64,000 nucleotides of DNA. It comes from Diplonema papillatum. Taxonomy: Eukaryota > Euglenozoa > Diplonemea > Diplonemida > Diplonemidae. Below are positions 11,293 to 20,913 of the stretch, piece after piece; position 1 is the first letter of the stretch, and every line of letters starts with the position of its first letter. The DNA is taken from the NCBI GenBank assembly GCA_030068145.1, contig JAPJBO010000074.1, positions 391,633 through 455,632 of the forward strand, given 5' to 3'. Under the pieces are notes generated by a model that saw nothing but the letters and a program-made list of their open reading frames with translations, did not search any database and had not been told where the DNA came from. Both the position numbers and the translations under genes were made by a program.

Positions 11293-11997
11293 TCAAATGA
11301 ACATAACCATAAGCACCATGTAGAACAAGGTGAAGCACATACAGCTGACGAAGCCGGTGAAGTAGGGCATGTTCCGCTCCGCGATAGCTGTGCCCGTCCA
11401 CGGACAAAAGTGGTCAAACTTGTAGAAGAACACGCGACTCTCGGAGCACCACTGTGTCCCCGGGGCACGGTACGAGCCGGACGGCTCGTGATACGGCCAC
11501 GTTTCGCAGTTTTCGGGCTGCGATAGGTGGAAGGGCGCGATGCCAGGGTTGGTGAGGGAGGTGTAGAAGAAGCTGAAGAGGACGAAAAGGCACAGCACGA
11601 CGCCGATGACGAAAAGGGGGATGGGCGTATGTTTTCGGATGGAAGCGAGCAGCACGAGTTCGACGACCAGGATCAGCGCGCTTGTGACCAGCACCATTGG
11701 CCAGCAAGGGCCGCACGCATAGCGGTAGTCATGGAAGGACTCTGGTTGATCGGTTGCCTCGGCTTCTTCAGCATCCAACTGGACGATGGTGGCGGTGTTC
11801 TTGCCGAACACTACCATCCTTCCTACCTTGCGCCCAACTGGCAGCGGCCAAGCGGGCGCATACCGACACAGGGAGTTGTCTCGACGGGTCCGACGCTGCG
11901 CTTCGCCCTCAGCGAGCGTCTCGACCATCTGCTCACAGTCGGCCACTTCCTCGTCGACAGTCGCCTCGTTGCGACTGTCGACGTCATCGGCTTGCAT
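11293..11997 (-). CDS. divergent DHHC-type protein S-acyltransferase (DHFC variant)
   Basis: 234 residues from ATG 11995-11997. Order: acidic N-terminus (1-95), transmembrane segments at about 100-119 and 126-147, the TNPGIAP motif (149-155) that follows TM2 in this family, then FDHFCPWTGTAIAERNMPYF (194-213) corresponding to the DHHC core and its following segment, and TM3 (212-234). Family members palmitoylate membrane-associated proteins through the Cys of DHHC. Odd points: the core is DHFC, most zinc-binding Cys/His positions before it are absent (only two Cys remain between 164 and 190), and the protein stops within TM3 with no fourth segment or C-terminal tail. It may be a non-canonical enzyme, a non-catalytic relative or a truncated gene. 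Confidence 0.7.
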   Translation of the reverse strand: MQADDVDSRNEATVDEEVADCEQMVETLAEGEAQRRTRRDNSLCRYAPAWPLPVGRKVGRMVVFGKNTATIVQLDAEEAEATDQPESFHDYRYACGPCWPMVLVTSALILVVELVLLASIRKHTPIPLFVIGVVLCLFVLFSFFYTSLTNPGIAPFHLSQPENCETWPYHEPSGSYRAPGTQWCSESRVFFYKFDHFCPWTGTAIAERNMPYFTGFVSCMCFTLFYMVLMVMFI

Positions 11998-13459
11998 CTC
12001 TCGTTCTTCTTCCCTCTTTGTCCCTACAGTTCGCCCGGCGCGGGAACCGAGAAGTCAGGGCGCTCACACACCCCGCTGCCGGAGCAGATCTTGCTTCGGG
12101 GCAATGGTTGATTTTAAGCCTGGCGGGGGATGATACTCTTTTTGGAAATGGGCTGGCTCCAAGACGCAACACGCGCAGTTTCAAGCAACCCCCACGTGCT
12201 CGCTGGTGTTCGCGTGCACCCCCGACAACACCTTTTTTTGACGCATTTATTGGGCGCAAACTGATGAACTCGACAGGTGCTGCTTTTACGTATTCCATCC
12301 ACGTCGCAGCGTCGTCCCAGGTGTCTCGGTTACCATGCGCCTTCTCGTCACGGTAACCCCGGTCCAGTTTGAAATGCAGCTGTGCTTTCCCCTTCGCTTT
12401 GCAGGAAAGACAGAAAGAGGCTGAGGACAAGACGCAATTACACGAGCGTGAACGGCCAAACTCCTGCGGACTCCTCTTAGCATGTTCTTCGCTTTTTCTC
12501 TCTTTTTAGGAGCGCAGTTGGGAACGTTTCCGGAACAACGGTTGGCACACAAAAGAAATTAAACGAAGCCGACAAAAAAAAGACAGTGCTCCCTGCAGGA
12601 GACACCGTACTAGGTGCTGAACCCCGTGTACCGGCGAAGAACAAGGGCATGTTTTGTTTCCTTTTCACTGTCATGATCAGTTGTTGCCGATCGCGTGTAG
12701 CTTCGTTCAGTGCGAGGAAGCCCCACCACCCTCTGGAAACGTTCATTTGCTTTTTCCTTTTTTTTTGCGCAGAGCCAAGGGTGGTCCGGGCCGTACACAC
12801 GAGAAAGAAGACTCCTCCTCTTCCTGCGTGTTCACTCGCCGTGGAGGAGTTGGGGGTTGGTTGCTTTCTGCATAGTGCAAGCAAAGCACATACTTGCTGA
12901 AATTCGCCTTTTCCTCAACAGCAACGCAGCAGAGGCAGCGAAAAGGCATATAGCCCCAGCACCTACCGCGTACCGCTGATGCTGTTGCAACATGAAAGGC
13001 AGCGGAAAAGCAAGTGAAAGCAGCCAGAATCCGACTTTCCGGGGCGAAGCAGATAACTGCGATGCTTGCACTATATGCCGCTGTTAATAGTCCAGAGATG
13101 AGCCATACATACACAGGGGCCGGTCATGTGCTGGGCGCTGATCGCAGTTGTTGGCAGAAAAGAACTGGCCGCAATATTGCAGCTTTTACCGGTTCCGGCT
13201 ACGATCGGTCACCGGGAGACGAACGGAGGACCCCGGGGGATGTAGCACACGTCGTCTACGCAGGTCGAGCTCGCAAGCAAAGATAACTAAGCCGCAGACG
13301 GGCAAGAAGGCCACACCCGAAAGAAAAGTCTCGTGTTGTTCGTGCACTCCACGTAGCTTGCACTCGCGCCGTGCGTAACAACGGGCCTTTTTTTTAAAAA
13401 AACACCCGCTTCCCCGCAACAGCTTCCGGAGAATCTCTTTGTTCCACGCGGAAACCAGG
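11998..13459. other. intergenic, no supported gene
   Basis: No family is recognised. A minus-strand frame at 12743-13114 contains two hydrophobic stretches but has only a GTG start and a stop a few codons upstream, so it is not called. Plus-strand pyrimidine tracts ending in CAG occur near 12750-12773. Confidence 0.3.
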
Positions 13460-14140
13460 TCAAAGCGGGGCGATTGTGGCTGCACGCTGCGCCTTGAGTT
13501 GCGCGAGGTCGTGTTTTACGCTGGCCCACCGCTCGATGTCGAAGTTGTGCTGGCTGTACAGGTCTTTGGCGACGTTCGTGATGACGAGGTCGTCCCAAAC
13601 CTCGGGGGTGTGCTCGCGGCGGTACCACCAGACGAAGAAGAAGAAAGCTACCGCGTTGCCCTGCATGACGAACCACGTGATCGGCTCCATGGTGTCCCAG
13701 TCGAAATCGCCGAAGGTCAGCCGTGCGAAGAGCCACATCTGACCGCCGCAGTAGGCGGCTGTGCGGGCCCACACCCGGCGGCGCCACTCCCGAACTGCGA
13801 TGTCGACCGCCTGCTTCCTGCGGCAGAGCAGTTCGAGGTCTGTGGAGAGGTCTTCGATCTTGGCGTCGAGGCGGTGAGTGCCCGCGACTGCCAGCTCCTT
13901 CTGCACGCTGGCGAAGAACGCCGCGGTGTCGGTGCTGACGATCCCGTTCGCATACCGCACCGTGCCCGACTGCTCCAACGCGCGCAAGAACGGCTCGCAG
14001 TCGCCGGCCTTCATCCCGGACCCCAGGCACGCGCCGCGAAACGCGTCCCACGACACGTGCCGGCCATCTTTCCCGCCCAGCCATCGGCGCACCGACGCCT
14101 GGCCTTGCCGCTTCAGCAAGCCCTCCCACCCTACCGCCAT
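13460..14140 (-). CDS. mitochondrial calcium uniporter pore subunit (MCU family), paralogue 1
   Basis: 226 residues from ATG 14138-14140. MCU proteins form the Ca2+-selective pore of the mitochondrial inner membrane. A segment at about 28-72 (HVSWDAFRGAC ... SGTVRYANGIVS) resembles the helix-turn region preceding the pore in plant and trypanosome MCUs. It is followed by a coiled-coil-like helix (about 88-122), TM1 (about 123-142), the selectivity-filter signature WDTMEP (148-153) and TM2 (about 154-172), then YRREHTPEVWDD and a second helix. Asp and Glu of the filter are intact. The N-terminal 20 residues are basic and lack acidic residues after Glu6, compatible with mitochondrial import (inference). 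The large N-terminal domain of animal MCU is absent. A family-1 repeat begins 32 bases upstream, and paralogue 2 is the next gene upstream on the same strand. Confidence 0.87.
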   Translation of the reverse strand: MAVGWEGLLKRQGQASVRRWLGGKDGRHVSWDAFRGACLGSGMKAGDCEPFLRALEQSGTVRYANGIVSTDTAAFFASVQKELAVAGTHRLDAKIEDLSTDLELLCRRKQAVDIAVREWRRRVWARTAAYCGGQMWLFARLTFGDFDWDTMEPITWFVMQGNAVAFFFFVWWYRREHTPEVWDDLVITNVAKDLYSQHNFDIERWASVKHDLAQLKAQRAATIAPL

Positions 14141-14171
14141 CTTCGCACCCCTCCTCCCAATTTCCTGCCGA

Positions 14172-14325
14172 TAGTTTTAGAGTTAAAGTTCGCTTGAAAT
14201 TCCGGGGGTTTAGGGTCTCCGTGTGACCGTTGTTAAATGGGTTCTCTTAGAGCAAGAAAGGGCTGTATGGTTATGTTGTTTGTGACCGACACCAAGTACA
14301 TTCCACCGTGAAGCTTTGTTTGGGC
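14172..14325 (+). repeat. dispersed repeat family 1, copy E
   Basis: Starts GTTTTAGAGTTAAAGTTCGC, contains a CCGGGGGTTTAGGGTCTCC block and TGGGTTCTCTTAGAG, and ends TGTGACCGACACCAAGTAC. It lies between the start codon of uniporter paralogue 1 and the upstream spacer. Confidence 0.8.
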
Positions 14326-15445
14326 GACTTGACTTGTGTGTGGTATTTATTCCTGCAGGTCGAACCCACCGCCGACGTTCACTCTAACGCGGAGAGAATG
14401 CCTTGTCTGGAAGGCAGTTGGCGGTACTGTCGTCTCGATCCCCGGTAGGCGTGTCTGCCAGCAGAGAGAGGCCGTGATTTGAGAGCGAGCGAGAGAAAAA
14501 AAATGTTGTGAAGAAGTTCGCTTGAGAACCATCCGATTTTTTTGAAGTCTTCGAATGGGTCATCACGTAGTACAGTAAAAGAGGTGTGCACGTGTGCTCA
14601 GTATAATATTACCTTTGTTGGTTTGTTTGGGTTGGTTCGTGTTGCGTGTTGAGGCGGGCGAGACCCCTTCTTTGGTCAACACAGTCGTTACGGCAAAGAG
14701 TGTAGGGGCCCAGCTGGAAAACTGGGACTGGGCAAACCATCGGTGCAAAGGGTGTCCGGTCTATCGGGGAGCTTTTCAAGGACACACTTTTTTCTCCGCT
14801 GATCTTTTCACCGAAGCTTGAGACCCGAATGCGAAGAGCGTCAGCCAACCGCAAGAGGTTTAGCTAGCTGGTTCCTGCATCTCCCGCAGCGTTTTTTTTT
14901 TTTTTTTTTTTTTAGCCACCTTTCCAGGGCATTAACTTCGTCTCCGGCACAATTTCCAAATTTGGACCGCTGACGGCTTTTTGCGTCCTCACTCAGGGAT
15001 GGGCTCAACACAGCGCGATGCGACGTATCGTCACGACAATGCTGCCTTGGATTGCGCATTGGCCACCTTTGCCTGGGTGATGGTGTAGTGCCATTTTTTT
15101 CTTCTTTTTCCCCGCCGAATTTTGGACTGCCAGTCCAAATGTGGATATAGAAGCTAATCCCCTGAACCTTTCTTCTATCTTTTGCACACGAGAACCTCGT
15201 GTTCTCCGCAGGTGCCGCAGCTCGGTTTGCATATGGCTGCTCCAGTGTGCGAGGCATCGCGCCAGGAGTCCGGGGTGAATCGCCTCTTCCTTTCCCTGAC
15301 GCCACTTGCGTACCGCCAGCCTGGTGAGAAATTCGACGCCGATGCCTCCGGAGGGGGGATCGAGGCGCGTCTTCGAATAGGCTTCTTGGCGAATCTGCGG
15401 CCAGTGAACGTTCCTAGCTGTTACACTTATCGATTCCCAATACAC
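14326..15445. other. spacer between the two uniporter genes
   Basis: Contains a second family-1 fragment (about 14514-14575, TTCGCTTGAGAACCATCCG) and a 23-base T tract at 14892-14914 followed directly by AG. Read on the minus strand this is an A tract in the 3' region of paralogue 2. No further gene is supported. Confidence 0.5.
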
Positions 15446-16126
15446 TCACAGCGGGGTGGCGGGTGCCTCGCGCTCTCGTTGCAGTTGCTGCAGCTCGGCT
15501 TTGATGTTTGCCCAGCGGACGACGTCGAAGTCGTAGCGCTGGTACGCGGCGCGTGCCACGTTTGTAAGAATGACGTCATCCCACACTTCGGGTGTGTGTT
15601 CACGGCGGTAGTAAGACATGAACGCGAAGAAAGCAACGCAGTTGGCCTGCATGGTGAGCCACGTGATCGGCTCCATGACGTCCCAGTCGAAGTCGACGAA
15701 CGTCAGCCGGGCGAAGAACCAGAGCTGCGCGGCGCAGAAAGCGGCCGTGCGAGCCCACACCGTCTGCCTCCAGTGCTCGATCTGCGCGTCCACAAACCTC
15801 TTCTTCTTCTCCAACGAAGTGAGCTTGCCGGTGAGGTCCTCGATGCGGCAGTCATGCCTGTGGCACCCCGCTATGTCAACTGCCGCATTCACCGACTCGA
15901 ACAGTGACAGTGCGTCCGTCGAGACGACCCCGTTCGCGTACCGAACGGTGCCGCTCCTCTCCAGATTCCGCAGGAACCCCTCGCACGCGTCGGGCTTCAT
16001 CCCAAAACCTGTGCACGCGTCCTTGAACTCCCACCAGCTGACGTGCTTCAATCCACTGCCTATAAGCCATCTTCTCGCCGTCGCTTCGGCCTGCTTCTTT
16101 TTGAAGGTCGCCCACAGGTGCCTCAT
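15446..16126 (-). CDS. mitochondrial calcium uniporter pore subunit (MCU family), paralogue 2
   Basis: 226 residues from ATG 16124-16126; five further open codons upstream start only with TTG, and the chosen start gives exactly the length of paralogue 1. The two proteins align end to end without gaps, about half of positions identical, and the filter is again at 148-153, here WDVMEP. HVSWWEF, SGTVRYANGVVSTD, VWARTAAFC, FARLTF, YYRREHTPEVWDD and ILTNVAR correspond to the same blocks in paralogue 1. The N-terminus is again strongly basic. In trypanosomes several MCU paralogues assemble into a hetero-oligomeric pore, so the pair may form one channel (inference). Intronless. A 20-base A tract (minus strand) lies about 60 bases upstream. 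Confidence 0.87.
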   Translation of the reverse strand: MRHLWATFKKKQAEATARRWLIGSGLKHVSWWEFKDACTGFGMKPDACEGFLRNLERSGTVRYANGVVSTDALSLFESVNAAVDIAGCHRHDCRIEDLTGKLTSLEKKKRFVDAQIEHWRQTVWARTAAFCAAQLWFFARLTFVDFDWDVMEPITWLTMQANCVAFFAFMSYYRREHTPEVWDDVILTNVARAAYQRYDFDVVRWANIKAELQQLQREREAPATPL

Positions 16127-17072
16127 TCTTCGTGACGCCAACGATCAACCGGAGTTGACGTGCTCTTGTCTTTCGACTTTCTTTCGTTTTTTTTTTTTTT
16201 TTTTTTGCCTGCGGTTACAGTGCGGTAGCCTTGAAAGTGGTACACTTTCTCCAGACTAGTCAAGCATCCTCAGCATGCGCCCCTTTCTGCTATCGGGCGT
16301 CAATTCTTCGGAACAGTAGGACCGGGCACTACGCAACGCGGTTGCCACACTTGGGCTGTTGAAAGCGGGTCGCAGCATCAGGCGGCACCTTTCAAAAGTG
16401 CAGCCGAGCCCGGACTGTTCACTGCGCATTTCCAGCTTCGTGAAAATAGCACACCTCTCGCTGGCCTCGCGTGGGCATGAAAGAAAAGCCTACTTTGTTT
16501 CGTATTATCATCTATGTGGGTTCTTTCTTTTTTTTTTTACAGCGAACGCCACTTCAACCGAATGACCAAGTGGAAACTCGACAAAAGGTTCGTTGCGAAT
16601 GATTAGGTTGTGACGCTGTTAACGTGGGTACATTATTCGTGTTTTTTGTCACGAAAATGGGGGTCGGACCCCTTTCAGGTTACGTAAGGATTTCCGACTC
16701 CCGGAGTCATGAGCAGCTCAAACTCAAGATATCAAGACAATTATTCCCTGCAGTACTAGCTAGATACTTTCAAGAATAAAAGGCTTCCTGAAGCGCACCA
16801 CTGCCCGCTGCCTTGTGCCGGTTTGGTGTGGCGCTTGGTTTGCCTGTCTGCCTCTTGGTGTATGTTCATTCTATCGGCTGGCTTTGCACTTCTTTTGTGT
16901 TGCTTGTGCGGCTGTGTTCCCTTCTGTTGGGCGTACTTGTTGGTGCTCTCCGTGCTCGCGCAATGTACTCCCACCTGCTCCTGCGCTGGGCTCTTTCTCG
17001 CACTGTTGCTGCCGGCGTTCAGTAACGAGGCCGTCCCGATGGCTTTTTCCCGCAGCGACACGGTGGCTCGGC
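16127..17072. other. intergenic with T tract and dispersed repeat family 3
   Basis: A run of 20 T occupies 16187-16206 and another pyrimidine tract ending ACAG is at about 16520-16543. Positions 16640-16785 form a copy of dispersed family 3: GGGGGTCGGACCCC, a CCGACTCC block, CAAACTCAAG, then TTATTCCCTGCAGTA. It is shared with 29465-29585 and, inverted, with 43865-43965. Confidence 0.6.
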
Positions 17073-18689
17073 TCAAGTAGTCAAATCGCCCGAAGGACCC
17101 AGTCCTCGTGCGCTGCGGATAAAACGGTAGGACACGTCGAGCAACTGAGTCCACTCGTTGAGCGGAGCGGTTACGTTGTGCGCTGACCGCTTGCAGCGGG
17201 TGGGACGCGAGTCGCAAGGACAACGCGGCGGGACCTCGCTGGCGTACGTGAAATGGTCACGCTTCAGGTACCAGCGGAGGAGGTGCGTGCGCGCCCATCG
17301 CGCGCTTCGGATGGACCAGTAGTCCACGCCGTAGTCATACGACGTGATCTGGATGGCGACCGTGTTCGAACGGCAGAAGGGGAGCACCGACAGCTCGGCG
17401 CCGTAGACAGCCACAATCACGTGCACAGACTGCAACTCGCGCACCACATCGAGGAACTTCCCCGGCCGCACCAGCATAGTCCCGTTCTGCAGCGGGACGA
17501 GTACCTCGTACCCCCGGTTCCTCGCCGCCGCCGCGAGCGCGTCGACGTTTTCGAGGTACCTGCTTGATCCCGGCTGTCTGAGGAGGAAGGCCAGCCGCTT
17601 CTGAACGCCTGCCTGCAGCGGCCGCAGGTCAAGCTGCAGCGCCAGTTCCAGCCTCCTCCGCACGTGGCGGTACTGCCAGATCCTGTCGTAGGCGCCGGTG
17701 CCGACGACCGCCCGCCGCAAGCAGAAGTCCGAGCTCGCAACCCGCGGCCTCCACGTCTCGCGCGCCAGCCTCGCGAAGGCGTCGCCGCCGCCGGCCGCCA
17801 TCGCTCGGAGCCCGGCTTCGTAGCCCTTGTTGGGGAACACCAACGCCTTCGTCGCGGCCGGAGCCTGCAGCTCAAAGAACACCATCGGCCACAGCAGGCG
17901 CTCGACGATGAAGCGCCCCGCGTTGCCCAGGTAATCGACGGTCCCGCCGGAGCCGAACGGGACGAGGAGCACCGGCTCGTCGATCACGTCCAGGCGCCCG
18001 CAGCCGGAAGCGTTCCAGCTCTCGGGGCTCACGCGCACCGACGACCCCCATCCGACGCTCTCCAGCGCGCCTTGCAGCGCCGGGGCCGACGCGTTCGCGG
18101 AGGACAGGGCGACTGCCCTTAGCGTCGTTTTGTGCGTTCCCCGCCCCGTTCGTTCGGCCCGGCTCGTCGTCATCGACACCCTCATTTCCGCTTCCACGGG
18201 GTCCGGTGGGACCACTCGCGCTTCCTGCGCCGCTTCGTGGACCATGAGCTGCGACCACTTGTTCGTCTCGCCCATCACGTACGCCGTGTAGGGCAGCCAG
18301 ATCATATCCAGCCAATTGCCGTCTTCGCCCGTCTTGCGGTACCACGCTGTGCCATTATCGTTCAAGCTCCGCTGCGTGAGAACATGGATGACGTTGTCGT
18401 TCGTTCGTGATGCTGTGGTGTTCGCGCCGCACTCGTAGTCTGCGAGAGCCATCAAACGCAGATACTCTTCCGCGCAAGAAGGGCACGGCGTGCTCGACCG
18501 CGGGAGCTGCGGCACGGCGGCCCAGATCTCCCGGTCTTCGAACTCCCGCAAACACTGTTCGTCCGCTTCCTTGTCGAACACGTGTCCCGCCCACTGGCTG
18601 ATCGTCAAGTCATCCAGCGACTGCAACAGCAGCACCAGTGTGCACGCGCCCGCGGTCGCCGCACAGCATATCGTCACGAAGCGACGCAT
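17073..18689 (-). CDS. GT61-type (DUF563) glycosyltransferase, type II membrane protein
   Basis: 538 residues from ATG 18687-18689. A short basic N-terminus and a hydrophobic segment (about 4-23) predict a signal anchor, placing the catalytic part in the Golgi/ER lumen. The C-terminal half (about 365-460) matches the GT61 pattern: FLLRQPGSSRYLENVDAL corresponds to the R-x-SR-x-N region, then GYEVLVPLQNG, a hydrophobic strand VHVIVAVYGAELSVLPF corresponding to the HGAGL block (here YGAEL, so the usual His and second Gly are replaced), and VAIQITSYDYG. Several N-glycosylation sequons (near 90, 112, 226) fit luminal location. GT61 enzymes transfer xylose, GlcNAc or related sugars; the substrate here cannot be told. 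Weak family similarity means another GT-B family is possible. Confidence 0.7.
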   Translation of the reverse strand: MRRFVTICCAATAGACTLVLLLQSLDDLTISQWAGHVFDKEADEQCLREFEDREIWAAVPQLPRSSTPCPSCAEEYLRLMALADYECGANTTASRTNDNVIHVLTQRSLNDNGTAWYRKTGEDGNWLDMIWLPYTAYVMGETNKWSQLMVHEAAQEARVVPPDPVEAEMRVSMTTSRAERTGRGTHKTTLRAVALSSANASAPALQGALESVGWGSSVRVSPESWNASGCGRLDVIDEPVLLVPFGSGGTVDYLGNAGRFIVERLLWPMVFFELQAPAATKALVFPNKGYEAGLRAMAAGGGDAFARLARETWRPRVASSDFCLRRAVVGTGAYDRIWQYRHVRRRLELALQLDLRPLQAGVQKRLAFLLRQPGSSRYLENVDALAAAARNRGYEVLVPLQNGTMLVRPGKFLDVVRELQSVHVIVAVYGAELSVLPFCRSNTVAIQITSYDYGVDYWSIRSARWARTHLLRWYLKRDHFTYASEVPPRCPCDSRPTRCKRSAHNVTAPLNEWTQLLDVSYRFIRSARGLGPSGDLTT

Positions 18690-18751
18690 CGGCTTCGTGC
18701 CCCTCTCCCCCCCGGTTGTTTTGTTCCAGAGCGCAGGCGCTCTCGGGACCT

Positions 18752-18862
18752 TGTTTGATGTTCGCTTGAGATTCCGATATTGTAGGGTTTCTGGGTGACA
18801 GTTTTTGAATGGATTCTCTAGTAATAGCTAGCCTTGTCCGGGAATGTTGTGCGCACAACAGG
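18752..18862 (+). repeat. dispersed repeat family 1, copy G
   Basis: GATGTTCGCTTGAGATTCCG head, diverged TTTCTGGGTGACAG block, GGATTCTCTAGTAATAGC and a GCTAGCCTTGTCCGGGA tail that also occurs in the copy at 22494-22630. It begins about 65 bases upstream of the glycosyltransferase start. Confidence 0.75.
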
Positions 18863-19489
18863 AACTCGCCTGTTTACTTGGTACGGACAATGCCAAAAGA
18901 AAATGGGAAGAGTGCGGTGAGGTCCAGCCCCAGAAGCTAGTGAAGGAAACAGCATCGTCGGTCTCTGATCATTTCATGTTCGCGCCGCTTTCGTTCATGC
19001 AGCAAGAGCAAGGAACTGGGGGGTGACCTGAGGTGCCCCGTTTAGTAGGTTCTGCCAATACCCACGAACTTCTTTGGCGCGCGCCGCATGAGGTGTACCG
19101 CAAGGAAAGGCAGCGAAACGGACGGTGGAAAGGCCAGTACAACGGCAAATGCCGGGAGAGAAGTTCGACTGGTTGGTTGACGGATGCGGCGAAGGAAGCG
19201 ACACTTTCATTTGTTTTCTCTGTTTTTGAAGAAGCGCCTGCTTTGCAGGAACTCATCCGCCAGCTCTTTTTAGTGAAGTCTGGTATTGCCGAGTGCACTG
19301 TGGCAGGTTTCGGGCTGCAGGCGAACCCAACCTTTCTTCTTTTCTCTGCTCTGGTTGCAGGCTTTTTTGCGTTTTTCTTCACCCCGAGTTTTGAAACAAG
19401 GTCCAACTTCCTCCCCCTAGTACCTTTGAATCAGTTGGGAACCTTGGAATCGGTTTTTCTAGGCACTACGGCGACGCTGGACTGACCCG
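18863..19489. other. intergenic, no supported gene
   Basis: Open frames exist on both strands (for example 19033-19485 plus, 145 codons minus) but show no recognisable motif. Confidence 0.3.
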
Positions 19490-19655
19490 TATGGTCCTGC
19501 CAGGTACGAAAGAGCACCAGTGACACAGTGAGTGGAACAGCTTCGCCCGCTTGCCCGACCAGATCTGTGACTAGTTTGCCACCCCTTGGGCTAAGTAAAA
19601 GCCTACGGCGGGAAAGGTCTTGGCAAGCAGCCGAAGGGGTTCGGTATTCACGCGT
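19490..19655 (-). pseudogene. relic of the 3' end of the non-LTR retroelement found at 51.3-56.6 kb
   Basis: The minus-strand translation retains REYRTPSAACQDL, matching REDRTASAACQDF near the C-terminus of the retroelement protein. At the DNA level TTGCCACCCCTTGGGCTA is identical between this copy and 51373-51390, and ACCAGATCTGTGACTA aligns with ACCAGATGCAATGACTA. The terminal ACCTGGCAGGAC corresponds to the family 3' end ACCTGGTCGG. Frame is lost and many bases differ, so this is an old copy. Confidence 0.7.
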
Positions 19656-20049
19656 TTTCATGGACACGATGGCATCCTTGACAGAGTGAGAAGCAGACCG
19701 GCGGGCCACTCCAGAGCAAGAAGGGCGGGTAGCCATCTTCGCCGTACCTGCTTTTGTTGGGAGAACGCAGCAAGCGCAGGAATCACCGCGTGATTCAGCC
19801 GAGAAAGTTGCACTCCCACGCAGACGCATGTATGAACGGCATGCCCTGTTCCCTGGCCAGTCAAACCTAGACAACGGCTGAGCTTAAACGCGATCGGCTA
19901 TAGGACACGGTGAATACACGAGTACTAAGGCTGGCCTTTTATGACCAGGTGGAGCATCCGGAATTCAGTTGCAGGACGTCGTGAGCACTGCTCTGACAAG
20001 GAAATGCATAGAGCTGGTGCCAACAGCTGCCAGGCACGGAAGCGCCATG

Positions 20050-20913
20050 TTACACGAAGGTTTTCCCGCGGTGGTTCCGATGGTCCATCGGGTGAAAATG
20101 GGGCGGCGTCGGGATTGGCGGCGGCGCATTTTCGACAAACTCGTGCTGTTGTTCGGTCAGATCCGTCCACGTCTTCTTCGACGAGATTCGCTGCGCATTC
20201 TCGGGGAGGAGCTCCATGCGCGGTGCGGGTAGCGGGTGATCCTGAATGCCCACGGGTGGGATACCTTCGATAACCACCTCAGTGACGCCTCTGGCGTGAA
20301 GGTCATAAACCAAGATGCACAGGGTCTGCTCATCGCTAACCCTGTGGCCATCGAACGACACCAATACAGTTCCCACGAAAAGCCTTGCGTGTTCTGCTGC
20401 GCTGCCTGGCTTAACGTGCAGCACTTGAAACGGCTTGTCCGGCTTCGCCCGACCGATGATCAACCCCAAATCCTCTCCTGGGTACTCCAGCTGAAGAATG
20501 TACGAAGCCGGCGTTAACCCGGTCATCAAGCAGTCGCTCTCGTAATGACCTGTCCCGCGGCAGCGCCTGCAAATCGGGCTGGGGCACTCTGTCGCTCTGT
20601 GCCGCTTGCCGCCGCAGATGCTGCAAGGCACCCGTCCGGATCCAGCGCCCGTCTTCCGACACAGTGTGCAGAGCTTCGGCGATGTGCATTTCGATGCGTG
20701 GTGGCCTCTCCCCCCGCATTCCAAGCACGTTATCTCCTCGCCGTACACGGTTCTCGACCCTATCCTCGGGTACGAGCACGGGGGCACTATGGCACCGCAC
20801 CCGCCGCAGATTTGTTTCGGGTCCTTCTTCCTCTTGCTGCTTTTCTTCGGTTCGCCTGCCTCGCTCGCAGCACCCCGCGCCTTCTTCTCGCCTGCAGGCG
20901 GAGGTGCCAACAT
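20050..20913 (-). CDS. zinc-knuckle and PDZ domain protein
   Basis: 287 residues from ATG 20911-20913. The frame stays open upstream through about a further 60 codons without ATG, including a GTG-initiated lysine-rich stretch directly ahead of the chosen start. Order: Lys/Glu/Ser-rich segment (1-35), a Cys-rich region with CGGCG (about 39-43), three CCHC knuckles of spacing CX2CX4HX4C (CLECGGRGHHASKC, CSICGGKRHRATEC, CRRCRGTGHYESDC) and an extra CTLC pair, then a PDZ-like domain (about 140-225) with LGLIIGRA as the carboxylate-binding region and VKPGSAAEHARLFVGTVLVS, and a Pro/His-rich tail. CCHC knuckles bind single-stranded RNA or DNA, while PDZ domains bind C-terminal peptides. The combination suggests an RNA-linked scaffold (inference). 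The missing ATG on the Lys-rich start may mean a non-ATG start, an upstream exon or a sequence error. Confidence 0.75.
   Translation of the reverse strand: MLAPPPAGEKKARGAASEAGEPKKSSKRKKDPKQICGGCGAIVPPCSYPRIGSRTVYGEEITCLECGGRGHHASKCTSPKLCTLCRKTGAGSGRVPCSICGGKRHRATECPSPICRRCRGTGHYESDCLMTGLTPASYILQLEYPGEDLGLIIGRAKPDKPFQVLHVKPGSAAEHARLFVGTVLVSFDGHRVSDEQTLCILVYDLHARGVTEVVIEGIPPVGIQDHPLPAPRMELLPENAQRISSKKTWTDLTEQQHEFVENAPPPIPTPPHFHPMDHRNHRGKTFV

Noticed and set aside
12743-13114. Two-helix membrane protein on the minus strand
   Set aside because: No ATG at its start, a stop a few codons upstream, and it ends in low-complexity sequence.
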